NCBI GenBank assembly: GCA_030077755.1
Contig: JAQJZZ010000008.1
Coordinates: 4,278,001-4,342,000 of the forward strand
Direction of reading: 5' to 3'
DNA length: 64,000 nt
From: Filosporella fistucella
Taxonomy: Eukaryota; Ascomycota; Leotiomycetes; Helotiales
The notes beneath the pieces are model-generated. The model was given only the letters and a program-made list of their open reading frames with translations. It was not told the DNA's origin and did no database searches. The translations under genes were made by a program, and so were the position numbers. Numbering within the stretch: the first letter of the stretch is position 1; every line of letters starts with the position of its first letter. Positions 36,101-47,655 of the stretch are shown one piece after another.

Positions 36101-37157
36101 AGTTGTGTCATGCACGAATCTGTCTACTCTTCCCCCTCGTCCAAACGGCAGCCAGCCCATCAACACTTTCGGACGTGCGTTACTTGCACATCCCTTCGTC
36201 TGAAGTTTGAACTCTCGCCAGATATCCCAGGAAGGACGACCGTGCAGCCCCGGTACTCGTCGTCGAGCTTGCTCAGCATCAAGAATTCTCCGCTCGTGGA
36301 ACAACGCCTGACTTCGGTACAAAGACTAATCTGCCTCAGCGGTACTGTGCTCCATCGCCAGGGTTGGGTCTGGGAGAAAAGGTCGAGGGCTACAGGGCGC
36401 TTCTCGGGTCCACTGCTCTTGTCACAGTGGTGATCATAGTTCAAGCATCAGATCAAATCCCTTCAATCTTGCACTATATCATCCGCCGCCCGTCGATCGA
36501 ACGTAGAAAGCAGGACCAAGTACCCCGTCCAACTTCTCAGAGATCCTAAGGTTCCCAAAACGGACGCCGCACGTCATAAAGCCAGCAAGTAATTTATCCT
36601 TCATTTGGACGAAGCAGGACACTCGCCACAACGGTTTAAGAATTTCAGTCACCCTGGAACTAAGCCGCTTCACCTCTAATATAGACCGCGTGGTCTGTGA
36701 ACTCTCACTCTGAACGTATCGACTGTTTTGGGACTTCATATACGCGTTCTGAAGCACGCCCAGAGCTTGATAGTCAGCCAGTCTGATCCACCAACAAGAT
36801 TGCGGAGGGATCTGACGAACAGCCTTATCTAGTAGGGGATCGCCAAAACTGCCTTGCGTTCAGACGGAACATTTCCAAAATATCTTCAGACACTTCAGGA
36901 AAGAGGTTTGCTTAACATACAACGAACCGTTTCTATCGACAGGCTTCGAATACTCAACATCAAACCTGCCTTCGATAGGCCTTATGTTCTTCTCTGGTCA
37001 GTGATCAGCCATAGTCCTCGGCGGCCTTTACTCTCGTTCATTCCACGGCTTCTTACAGCAACTCATCGCCACCTCCCTCCAGGAAACCAGTGCTCCAAAC
37101 TTCTGCATACAGGATCGATCTTCAGCTTTCTTCTCCTAGAAGCAAACAACGATCTCA

Positions 37158-39348
37158 ATGCTTGTCACACGGCAATGTGATACAGGACGGAACACTTGGT
37201 CTTCCAGCAAGCTCGAGGCCATCTATCAGAACGCCGCGTCTCCACGCATGTCGAACTTCGAGCCATTGAATACGCAGCCGGACTGGCGAGAGCAATACTC
37301 TACGTTTCCACTATCTGGAGACAACGGGTTACTTCAACCACAGTTCGAGCAATCTACAAGCTCGAATGTCTCTGACAATAACCAGGACCAGCACCAAGGC
37401 GCTCGACCAGCGCTGGAACATCGTCACAGTCTTGGGCCTTTACGGCAAGAAACACAACAAAGCCCCGTTATAGAACGACCAGATTCTGCGCCAGGAGATT
37501 GTGGTGTGCAGGTCAACAATACTGTGCGCGATGATTCTTTGGTTTCTCCAGAGTCTACGGCATTGTCGTTGGGATCCCTTGGATCAAATCCACTGAGCTC
37601 TGTATCAAGCGCGCCTACACAGCAGGGAATCATGGCAAATAACGAAGCAGGAGGAGAAGGAGATATAAAGGAAGAAGATGATGATCTTGAAGATGACGAT
37701 GATATGTTAGATGTTGAGCCCGAGGAAGGGGCTCCTCCACAAACCGCTGCAGAACGTCGCGCGGAGCGTAGAAAGATGAAGCGCTTTCGGTGAGAATTTC
37801 TTCTTCCCATAAACGCGCCTCAACTGATTTTTTCAGCCTTACCCATCAGCAAACTCGATTCTTAATGAGTGAGTTTGCCAAACAAGCACATCCTGATGCT
37901 GCACATCGAGAAAGATTATCGCGAGAGATTCCGGGTTTAAGTCCCCGACAGGTACAAGTCTGGTTTCAAAATCGGTAAGTAAAACATCTTTGAGGTTTCC
38001 GAAAACCCACTGACTTAATATTTGCAGACGTGCGAAAATAAAGCGACTTACGGCCGATGATCGCGAACGAATGATGAAGATGAGAGCTGTTCCGGATGAT
38101 TTCGATAATGTACAAGCATTGCATTCCCCGTATGGAGCTGTACATGGTGTTGGTACACCAATGCAGTCACCTGTCGACTTTGTACCAGCGTATGCAGACC
38201 ATATGATGCGACCATTAATGGTGGACACCATGAGAAGAAACGACAATGATGACCATATGTCGCCAAGTGGTCTAAGTCCAGCTTTTGGCCATGTTGGATT
38301 TACTCCTGGATCCGTGGGTACACCAGATATGCTTTCGCCATTGTCGTTGAATTCGTCCGATCGTTACTATTCATCCCATCTTTCGAGTCCCATGAGCGCC
38401 GGACCGCGAAGTTCGAATCCGTTTGATCGACAAAACAGTTATCAAGCTCTTTCCCATTCGCGACAGCATGTTCGACCGTTACAACCCCTCCAATTGAGAG
38501 AAACAATGTCGCGAACGAGATCTGAATCACTGAATTCTCCGTTGAGATCGAGTATGTCGTGGAAAGGGGAAACCCTGGATTACAATTCTTACCAAACGGG
38601 GCAACCTAGTCCCCAATTGAGCGGACGACAGCAATCAGTGTATCAACCTGATCAAATTAGCAGTAACGCCGTCAATGCGCACCAATATGACGCAAATGCA
38701 TACTCAAGTTCGTCCCAAACCTTCTCAATAGTTTCATACCCTGGACGAAGATCACACGTGCTGACTATCACAACAGACACGAACATTCAAGGCTCTCCCA
38801 CACACATGACCTATCCAGGGGTTTCTCAATCTCTGCAGCAATCATCTCCGTCGGCTATGTCTCGACTTCGAGCATCATCCGCCGCTTTCCCACCGGGATT
38901 AGATCTCAGAGCTCAGTATCGAACACTACCTACCCAGCAAAACTCTCCTCACGGCTCCACACCTCGCAGCAGCTCATTTGCACACGCTTTTACAGGTGGT
39001 TATGCGAGCGCGCCACTCACAGCCCCAGTCGATTTCTCGCTCCCTCGTACACCAAACGATGTTGGGCATTCAAATCGCGATTTCAACATCCCACAATTGA
39101 GTGCCCCAATGGCGCCTCCTCAAGATTTCTCAAATGCGTATAACTCGACTATGAGTCCTGTTCGTCCACAACATCAGAGCCAGAATCAAAACGAGCGTGA
39201 TTACGGGAATCAGCAGGGAAATGGTGACAATCAAGATGGGCAAGGAAGGAATAGTGAGGAGGCCTCATATCTGAGACCGAGTGGTTATGAAACAGGGCAG
39301 AAGAGGAAGAGAAGTTTCGATATGCCAGAGACTTACGAAAGTCCTTAG
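37158..39348 (+). CDS. Homeodomain transcription factor, up to 696 aa, 3 exons
   Basis: Exons 37158-37789, 37837-37974 and 38028-39348, total 2091 nt. ATG 37158 is the first in frame; ATG 37248 (MSNFEPLNTQPDW) is an alternative, and a splice-acceptor-like TCCTAG just before 37141 leaves open an upstream exon. The homeodomain spans about 206-265 and is cut by both introns: the helix 1 start RLTHQQTRFL follows intron 1, and helix 3 VWFQNRRAKIKR straddles intron 2. An acidic stretch (EEDDDLEDDDDMLD) lies just before it; the 430-residue C-terminus is Ser/Pro/Gln-rich and probably disordered, ending in a basic KRKRSF motif. Fungal homeobox factors of this layout (HTF1/HOX2-like) control conidiation; the exact orthologue is not proven here. 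Confidence 0.9.
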
Positions 39349-41559
39349 TTTGCAGCTGAGAGAGAAGCGAAGCGAGGCATTGAGGAAGACGGGTCGGTAG
39401 TTGGATGAAATTACTGGATTTCAGGCGATGACGATATGATACCTATTCCCTCGTTCACTTTCAACAGCACACCCAGCAAACGATTCCCATCAGATATGTT
39501 TACTTTACTGGGGTAATTCGAGTCTCCTTTCGAATGCTTATCCGGCGTTTGTTTACCAGCTTCTTCTTTCTCGCTCTCCCAACCTCGACGACAACCACCA
39601 ACACATTCAAAAAAACCGCCAACCCACCCCATCAAAAATCAAAAAATTAAACTCAAAAACGATCAAAAAATCCAAAAATATATCAAAACCCTTCCCTTCA
39701 CGCTCTCCATTCCCCACTCTCCATCCTCTCCGCAGAGGAGGAAAACCAGAAAGGAGGAAGAGAGCCTTTTACACCATACACCCTGTTTATAATCCCGGCG
39801 GTCGTGTCGCGCGGTCTATACCCATCATATCATATCATATCATATCTATGAATCTATCATATCTCTAGCTGACGGGCAGCACTTGGCGGGGAGGTTGGAT
39901 ATCCATGTCATCAATTGTTTATTATCAATCAAGTTTTTATCTATCTATCAATCTTATCAGCTTTGCTATCCATCTAGTTTTCGCTTTTGAACGTACCTGC
40001 TATTGGGATAGGCTTATGAGCGGAATGACGGGCGAGGTCTTTATGTATCTCAGTTTATTCCTGCGAGTCTCAAGTCTTGTTTTTCGTTGTGTCGCATTCA
40101 ACTTTAACGGCTTTATGCTTCTTGTTAATGCTCCTTTATTTTGCTTTGTTTTATTCCTTTATATCGGCGCGCAATTTGGAGAGATGAGCGAATGGATTGG
40201 AATTATCCAAAGATACCTTAGCTAGTTTTTGTGTATACATTTTCTCTTCTCCTCGTCAGCTATTTTGTGGTATCTTTGTAGTGGTGAACGTTCGGGATGT
40301 GAAGATGGGACATAGTGATAGTGATAGTTGGGAGGGAAATTGGCGGAATGGGAAAGGATGGAAAAGCGAGGCGGGACGTGTAGATAGATAGATAAATATG
40401 GGTAGGTTGGGTTTTGGGAGTTAGTTATGAATATTGAATACTTAGTTATATCATGTTTCTTATGTGGCTTGGATTGGTTTTGGTTGGTTCCTACGGCAAT
40501 TCCGCTCCATAATCATTACTCTCCTCTGCCCTTCCCCGAAGCCAGGTTAATCATGGCAACCTATGCTGTGAAAGGAGGAATAGATTCGTAGGGAAAGGAG
40601 GGAGCTATAGACGGTTAGAGAGATCCCTCTTAAAGTAAACGAATCTTATATTACAGTCAAGCAAAAAGGAATGGAAGTCGCAAACAAGAGTGGGGCCAAA
40701 ATAAGGGGGCGAAAAGGGGCTCGTTAATTAGCGAATTATATCCTATGTACCAATGTATCTTTCCAAGACATTCCTTACCCCACCTTTCTTACCCCTCCCA
40801 TCCCCTTCCTTTCACCTCTAGACTACCTTTCATTTTTGCTAGCTATGTTGTATTCTCATTGTTCTTAGACTACAAATATGCGGACATGCTGGTATATGAT
40901 CTATTGAAGGTTTTAGAGCTGTGAGATGTTGGATGGGGCTTTGAGATATAAGGGGAAAGAGGGGAGGTGGAGATGGAGGTGGAATTGTGAGGAGGGAGGG
41001 AGGGAGGGGGAAGAGATAGATTGGGGGAAATGAATTCGGAGAGTATAGGGGTTTTTGGTGGAATTACTGTAGAGATGAGGTGAAAATATGAAATGCACGG
41101 ATATTATGATTCAGAATATCTTTTTCACACCTAGGAGCGTTCTTCCACGCTACTTAGCTAGAATAAGGAAAACATAGGATGATTGTTAGAGCGGGCGGCG
41201 AATGTGGTATATCGCCATTTAGGAAAGGAGGAGATGTCGAAAAGAGTGTGGATATGTATCATGGCCTGCGTTTGAATCTGAATGTCAGTCAACTGGGAGA
41301 TGTTTTTATGGCATGAGAATATATTTCGGAGGTTCTGGACACGAAACTCTGAATATGAAAGGGGGGCCGTTATAGGGTGATTGACGAAAGTATGGAAATG
41401 AGGTTGCAAAGAGGAGGCAAGGTGAATAGGAAGAATATAATAAGTGGAAGTAAGCGTGGTCGAGCCAAACCCGCAAAGTCACCAATGGGAGAGTAGGTAG
41501 TTGCACAGGAGAAGCTTTTGATACATTTCTTTTATCATATTCAGGTCAATACATCTAAC
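39349..41559. other. Intergenic, 2.2 kb, between converging genes
   Basis: It should contain the 3' UTRs of the homeobox and dehydrogenase genes. It includes C/A-rich and A-rich tracts (39600-39760), an ATCAT repeat at 39824-39846 and purine runs (GAGG repeats near 40990). A 106-codon hydrophobic frame at 39905-40225 lies in T-rich DNA and is not convincing. Confidence 0.5.
39824..39846. repeat. ATCAT pentamer microsatellite
   Basis: Four to five tandem ATCAT units lie in the presumed 3' flank of the homeobox gene. Confidence 0.75.
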
Positions 41560-42661
41560 CTAATAGTCATAAAATCTACATGATCATTAGCATGATTACA
41601 GAAGAAGGAAGGAAAACAAGGACTTACCCCTTCCCACTCTTCTTTCCCAACCAACCTGCATCCACCATCTTCCTCAACAATACACTAGGTCTATACTTTG
41701 AATCTCCAGTCTCCTCATACAATACCTTCATAATAGCCAAACAAGTATCGATACCGATGAAATCTGCTAACTGCAATGGCCCCATCGGCACATTTGTACC
41801 ATTCTTCATAATCGCATCGATATCATCTCTCTTGCCAACACCAGTTTCTAGACAGATGATTGCTTCATTGATATACGGCATCAAAATCCTATTTGCCAAG
41901 AAACCCGGGGAGTCTGCAGATTGAGAAGGAATCTTGCCCATTGCTTTGCAGAATGCAATCGCAGTATCGATTGTTTCTTGACTTGTTTGCAGACCGGTTA
42001 TGATCTCCACTCCCTTTTGAATCGGTACTGGGTTCATGAAATGTGTTGAGATGACTCGCGAGGAGGCAGAGGTATCGGTGGGATCTTTTGTAGTTGATGC
42101 TGCGATACGGGTTATTGATATGGATGAAGTGTTTGTGGCTAGGATAGCATGGGCGGGACAGATTTGTGCTAAGGATTCGAAGATGGAGAATTTGAGGGAG
42201 GGGATTTCTGGAACGGCTTCAATGACGAAGTCGACGGATGAGAGTTCATCCATTGATGTTGTGGGGGAGAGAAGAGATCGGATGGTATCGGATTGTTCTT
42301 GAGTGATTCGTTGTTTGGAGACATCTTTGGCTAGGAGCTTGTCTGGGAGAATTAGATGGGGATGATAGGAATGAGATGGAGGGGCAATCGACCTGCAAAC
42401 TTCAAGCCTTTGTCAATTGAGGCTTGATTTGTGTCTACCAGGGTAACTGGCACTCCAGCTTTTGATGCAGCTACCAAAGCGATTCCAAGGCCCTATAAAG
42501 TTAATATATCTCTCTCCATAGACCTGATTTCCTACCATCTGCCCGGCACCAATAACACCTAAACGTTTAATTTCTTGCGCAGATGCAATCGGGGTAGAGC
42601 TGAAGCATCTCGCATGTCTAGTCAATTGCAGCAATTGCCGTCTGAAAATAGGGGTGATCAT
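41560..42661 (-). CDS. 3-hydroxyacyl-CoA (3-hydroxybutyryl-CoA) dehydrogenase, mitochondrial, 318 aa
   Basis: Exons 42661-42536, 42492-42393, 42342-41628 and a 16-nt terminal exon 41575-41560; total 957 nt. The N-terminus MITPIFRRQLLQLTRHAR is a typical mitochondrial presequence. The NAD-binding Rossmann motif GAGQMGLGIALVAA spans intron 1. The substrate half has NTSSISITRIA, STHFMNPVPI (catalytic His) and DSPGFLANRILMPYINEA. The enzyme oxidises 3-hydroxyacyl-CoA in short-chain beta-oxidation. The last intron joins GKKSGKG to FYDY-stop, the family's usual C-terminal motif, which supports the tiny last exon. It is head-to-head with TOF1, 241 bp apart. Confidence 0.93.
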
Positions 42662-42902
42662 CTTGTCGGAGTAAATTCGACAATCAATGTCAAAATGAAA
42701 GAAGCGGCGGAGGAATGTCAGATGTGAAAGTTTGAAGTTCGACTTCCCCAGATTTCAGCTACACCCTCGGCCCGGCACCACTTAAGCCGATCGCGCCCGC
42801 CATTAAACTAGGCAGGGATTCGCGTCGTGCAGTCTCCAGCGCGTAAAGCTGTTGACGACAGGAAATGTCTACAATTCAACTTTTCGACGACAATTGCCCA
42901 GT
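42662..42902. promoter_or_regulatory. Compact bidirectional promoter, dehydrogenase / TOF1 (241 bp)
   Basis: The start codons of the two divergent genes are only 241 bp apart, so both promoters and leaders share this segment. No TATA box is obvious. Confidence 0.6.
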
Positions 42903-45900
42903 ATGGAATTGGCAGACGGCACCAGAGATATTGTTGCTCCTGAAGTCCGCGCATATGTGTCAAGTCTTGTCACTGCTGTAAGTATATCATTTTCCATATT
43001 TTAGCTTCTTCTGACACGCGGCAGCTTGGAGGAAGTGGTGCAGATGAAGATGGCAGATATGTTCTCGGAGACGATGCTTTGGCGTGTCTGCGCGATTTGA
43101 AGAGATGGTTGAAATTATACGATGAAAAGGCGAATCGATTGGATGTAGCAAGATGTCTGGCAGAATCGAATCTTGTAGGAGGGGATTTGCTGCAAATTCT
43201 CGCAGCTTGGCCGGAGAATGAAACGGAAGATAGGTTAAAGTCGAAAATCGCTTTGGCGTGTCTGGAACTCTTGGTTCCTCTCACTTGGCCTCTGGAGAAG
43301 AACACTCAAGAGATGACTGTCAACCATCATCGGCATATACCATACCTTCAAATCGCTCAGTTAGGATACAAACGATCGATTATAAACTACGATGGAGCCC
43401 GAATCCTACACACAGCTATTAGATGTGCTTTACCTTCGATGGCGGAGGCGATGGGTGATCGTAGTACCCGGGATGAGGGTATCATCAAGCTCCTTCTGTA
43501 TTTCCTCCGAAATATCGCTATGATTGCTCCCCCACGGAATGTTGAATACAAAGGCGACGAATCGGAAATATCGAGATCAGCCACTATCGATGCCTTCGAC
43601 TATCAAGACGTATTCCACTTGCTGCTGACCGTTTCATCGACGATGGGAGAGGAATTCAACACTCAAGATGTGGTAATTCTGGATATTCTATTTCACCTCA
43701 TCAAAGGTGTCGATATCGAGAAATTATTTGTGGATGATTCTAAAGCCGACAATAGCAATGTGAACGAGCTAATCAGATTACGGAAGAAAGAAGCTGCCAT
43801 GCTGCGGAGTTATCAGACAAACGCCCCAACACGACACAATCGATTTGGGACAATGGTCTGGATGCAGAGAGAAAATTCGAAGATGACCACAATTTCAGGA
43901 CAAGGTGCCTTGACGGATAGCACGAGGACTCTGGCAAAAATGGACAGTACCAAAAAGTTCAAGCCTCCACGGAGGGCATTGAAAGGAGAAAGCGGACCCA
44001 TGGATTTCGATACCCCGGTTACTCTCAATATTCAGGCCAATAAGCATTTGCGAGCATTTGTGGAAGATTTCCTAGATGCAGGTTTCAACCCTCTGTTCAA
44101 CCATATTCGGAAAGCCATTGATCGAGAAGCGGAAAGAATACTGGAATACCACCCGAAGCAATTTTTCTACCTGGTGTCTTGGTTTCTGGAAGCAGAGCGT
44201 GTCAGAAGGAGAATGAAAAAGGCGGCAAAGGGTAAGAAAGCACCGGCACCTGAAGAATTGGACAGTTTCGCACTTGTTGCAAGTGTTCTAAACCAGGAAA
44301 TGTTTATTGCTTTAAACAGAGCAATGGATAATGCTTTCGAGGCAAAATTATGGCACGATCTCAGTGCCGCTATGAAATGCATGACACAAATTCTCCTGAC
44401 TGTCCAGGAGATGGCAGATTCACCTCTCGATGAAGATCAAGAGATTGCTGAGAACATTTTGAGTCGCATATTTTACGAGGAAACAACACACGATCGGGTC
44501 GCGAATATTACACGGACCTACAAGGACCAGGGCTTTGGCTATCTGGATTCGTGTACAGAATTGGCACACAATTACCTTCGGATTCTTGAACAATATTCAA
44601 AGCAGAACACTGATCTGCAGGTACGATCACGGAGAAGAGTACGAAGAAAGAAGAAGGCAGCGAGAGCTGCTGGAGCAGATGAACCAGATGATGATATCGT
44701 GGATGAATCTGATGGCGAAGATGAAGCGAGGGCGGAACGAGTTTCACACGAAAGGAAATTCGACTTTAAGAAATTCTCGACCAAGTTCTTGACCCAGGGA
44801 TGCATCGACACGTTTGTTACGTTCACAGCCTATTACAATGATCTTAAACCCGCACAACTGAAACGATCGCATCGCTTCTTCTATCGCGTGGCATTCAAGC
44901 AAGATATGAGTGTAATGATGTTTAGGGTCGACATCATGGCATTATTACACAAAATGATCAAAGGTCCAGAGGGAATGGATCCTCAATGTAAAGAATACAA
45001 GGAGTGGGACGAGCTTGTGAAGCAGATTTTCAAGAAGTGTATCCGCAAGATTGAGGAGCGTCCAGAACTGGTCGTTGAGTTGCTATTCTCGAAAATCAAT
45101 AGTACAGCACATTATCTGGAATACGGGTACGAGAAACAGACCGTGGCATCGAAACCCAGAGCTGCTGCCGAGCTTGAGGTAAAAGGTGGAAAAGAATGGG
45201 AGGACCAAATTGGGGTTGTGGTTAGCGCTTTGTTGGATAAGAATGAAGGTGACCACCTGCAGTGGCTCAAGTCACAATTATCTTCAGCGGAAGATGAACG
45301 AAGGAGTTGGGAAGCAGTCAATGCTGCACTGCCATCCATCGAAAAAGAACCTGTCCCAGCAAATACAGGAGAGCCGGAGGTTGAAAAAGATCCAACCACT
45401 GAACCTGAGCAGTCAGTCGTGAGTGTCGAGCAACCAGTGGCTCCCAGTATCCGTAAGTTTTCCGTTGGTTTCATGAGCTCAGCTGATAATCCCAGTGGTC
45501 AAAGCAGACAACAGCACCCGCAAGATCGCGATGTTCAAGAATGGTTATTTGCGACTCTTAATGAAGTTGGTTGGTTTCCAACGGACAGGAGATGTTGACG
45601 ACCCTGAGGGCACCTGGATGATTCCATCATCACTATCAGCCGACCAACTGAAGCAAGCACTGGACCTGATCAAGAAGTACGAATTCAGTCCACCGACCTT
45701 TGACGACGGTCAAGAGGCTGGTGACTTTATCAGACGTGTTTCAACCAGTACTGCAGGACGAAAGAAAGCAGCTTTTGATGACGAAGACTCAAATGATGAC
45801 GACGAGGAAATATTATTCCCTGCAGGCGGTCCCACACCAATGCCGAAATCGGACGCCTTGAAGGCTTTGAAGAAGAATCGAAGAAAGCGCAGGAAGGAGG

Positions 45901-46571
45901 GCTCAGATGAGGAGGGCAATGGCATTGATGACGAGGTTCTTCAAGCCCGAGCTGAAGCAAGGCGTGCCAAAGAACTTGAGAAAAATCGCAAGATCAAAAG
46001 TGCCCTTTACGTGGAGGATAGTGATAACGAAGCTGAAGACGCATTATTCTTCCAAGAGGAAGCGGAAAGACATAAGGCGAGGATAGCGACCATGAAGGAG
46101 CTACTTCACGTTGGCAAAATAAAGGATCCTCTCGAATCGAGGCCGAGAGCTTCAAGCGTTTCATCCGGCGATGGCGATAGCGACGACGATCTTCTGAAAA
46201 TTACAGCACGGCCGAGGAAGAGACAATCGAGTGCTATCTCAGCTGATAGTGGCGATGATCAGGACGAGAATCCGAAAACCGTGGCGAGGAAGAGAACCAA
46301 TGTTCTTGCGGAAACTGAGGAAGACGAAGCTACAGATACGCCACTCTCGAGTCAGCCCAGGTCATCACAAACCAAGCCGAGCAAAAAGAGAAAGGTGTCA
46401 CCAGTCACATTATCATCTCCACCTCGAGCACAGGCAGAAGTTGATTCTACAAAGAGTAGCGCCATGGTCGTCGACGATGATAGTGATGAGGAGATTGTTG
46501 CCCCTGTATCGAGACCGGCGAGACCGAGAGTTAGAGCTGGCTTTATTGTTGATAGTAGTGACGATGAATGA
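42903..46571 (+). CDS. TOF1: Topoisomerase 1-associated factor 1 (Timeless/Tof1/Swi1), 1192 aa
   Basis: Exons 42903-42977, 43025-45452 and 45496-46571, total 3579 nt. The N-terminal TIMELESS domain starts with [20 protein letters not shown] and includes [12 protein letters not shown] and [12 protein letters not shown], all family hallmarks. The mid region has a charged insertion ([12 protein letters not shown] then acidic). The C-terminus after intron 2 ([17 protein letters not shown]) continues into a long Lys/Glu/Asp/Ser-rich tail ending in DSSDDE. Tof1 with Csm3 forms the fork protection complex, which stabilises paused replication forks and passes S-phase checkpoint signals in the nucleus. 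Length agrees with fungal orthologues. Confidence 0.95.
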
Positions 46572-47655
46572 TTGCATGTAGGAACTAATAGAATTGGGAT
46601 GTAAGATCCAGGCGTTAGAGGTCGGGTTATTGGGTAGGCGTGTTGGAATAGGAATGGGGGGTATATCCGAAAAACGAAACTATTGACTCTCAGGTATCTG
46701 ATTGCTGCTTCGGTATTGCATTCTTTGGTTTTGCCCTGTGATTTCTGAATATCCCAAGACAGAAGAGCAGAAATGACACGTCTGATTCTCCAATTTAGTC
46801 TTCAGTGAGCCGAAAATATCGTTGTCGAGGATTGAGTCACAATTTTATTACGTAGGGAAGGGCTTCAGAGCCTAACTTCGAAGATAGACCAAGTACAGCG
46901 GATATCATAGAAAACTTCGAAGAGTTCGATCATAGCACTGCTAATATAATTTAGAATGGTATATATTGGAAATTTCACGGAGTCATGTAACATTGTTGGA
47001 GATTTCATTCAAAATTGTAAAGAATTGTAGTCAACGTGGAGATTTCTGCTTTATCAGGGGAAGGCGGGAATGGCGGAGGGGTGGCGTCCGGGTCTAGATC
47101 GATTTGCCGCGCCAATTAGACGCATTCACTTCCACTACATCTTCCATCTTCCTTCTCCACGCAGGGCTTTTAACATTGTACCACGCTCAACAACGACTCA
47201 TTCTTGTCTCAATTTAGCACCCTCATCTGAGTGTAAAGAGAAACCAAAATAACGTACCATTGCAGAAGCTTTCACTGCTATAAATTCAAGACTTGTTATA
47301 GTTCCTCCTCGGGCAGAGCTTCCCCGATGAGTCGGGCCTTCATTTTTAACCTTCCTATTCCCTGTCAGGAACTACGGACCTGCATTTCTTGCGTCACATT
47401 TTCTCCATCTACCCCGCCGGTAAAAGCTCTGAAGACAGCTTCCTCACGAGGAATATGCAGCTTGAATTATGCTCTAAGTGGGGTATCAGCGGGATAGAGC
47501 GAGCTATCCGAATGACATGTTGGATCAACATGTCGACGGAAAAATATATTGTCCGTTGGGGAGATTGACGGGACCATGGTAGACATATAACTACATAGGT
47601 TTTCATTTTGGTTGCTGGATAACTTATTCTCTTAGTGGACGCTCAATTGGTCGCT
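46572..47655. other. Intergenic, 1.08 kb, upstream of beta-galactosidase
   Basis: It holds the TOF1 3' flank and the promoter of the GH35 gene. No convincing ORF, RNA gene or repeat. An AT-rich stretch lies at 46900-47050. Confidence 0.5.

Larger units (their letters stand above)
24255..37157. other. Gene-poor region of about 12.9 kb upstream of the homeobox gene
   Basis: No ORF here is recognisable or convincing by composition. The longest, 26731-27333 minus (200 codons), is Pro/Ser/Thr-rich low complexity, and 32176-32619 plus overlaps 32202-32669 minus, so neither is supported. Strand asymmetry is marked: 25460-25860 is G-poor and C/T/A-rich, 25990-26240 is G-rich. Short repeats occur (C12 at 25630-25641, TGTACC units near 29207, CATGG/CATAG pentamers near 30138). 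It is not AT-rich like RIP-mutated repeats. A pyrimidine-rich CTTTCTTCTCCTAG just before 37141 looks like a 3' splice site, implying that the homeobox gene has an upstream, perhaps untranslated, exon in this region. Long 5' regulatory DNA or a long leader is the simplest reading. Confidence 0.55.

Noticed and set aside
39905..40225. 106-codon hydrophobic ORF after the homeobox gene
   Set aside because: T-rich DNA gives Phe/Leu/Ile-rich translations by chance; no homologue recognised and it sits in the presumed 3' UTR.
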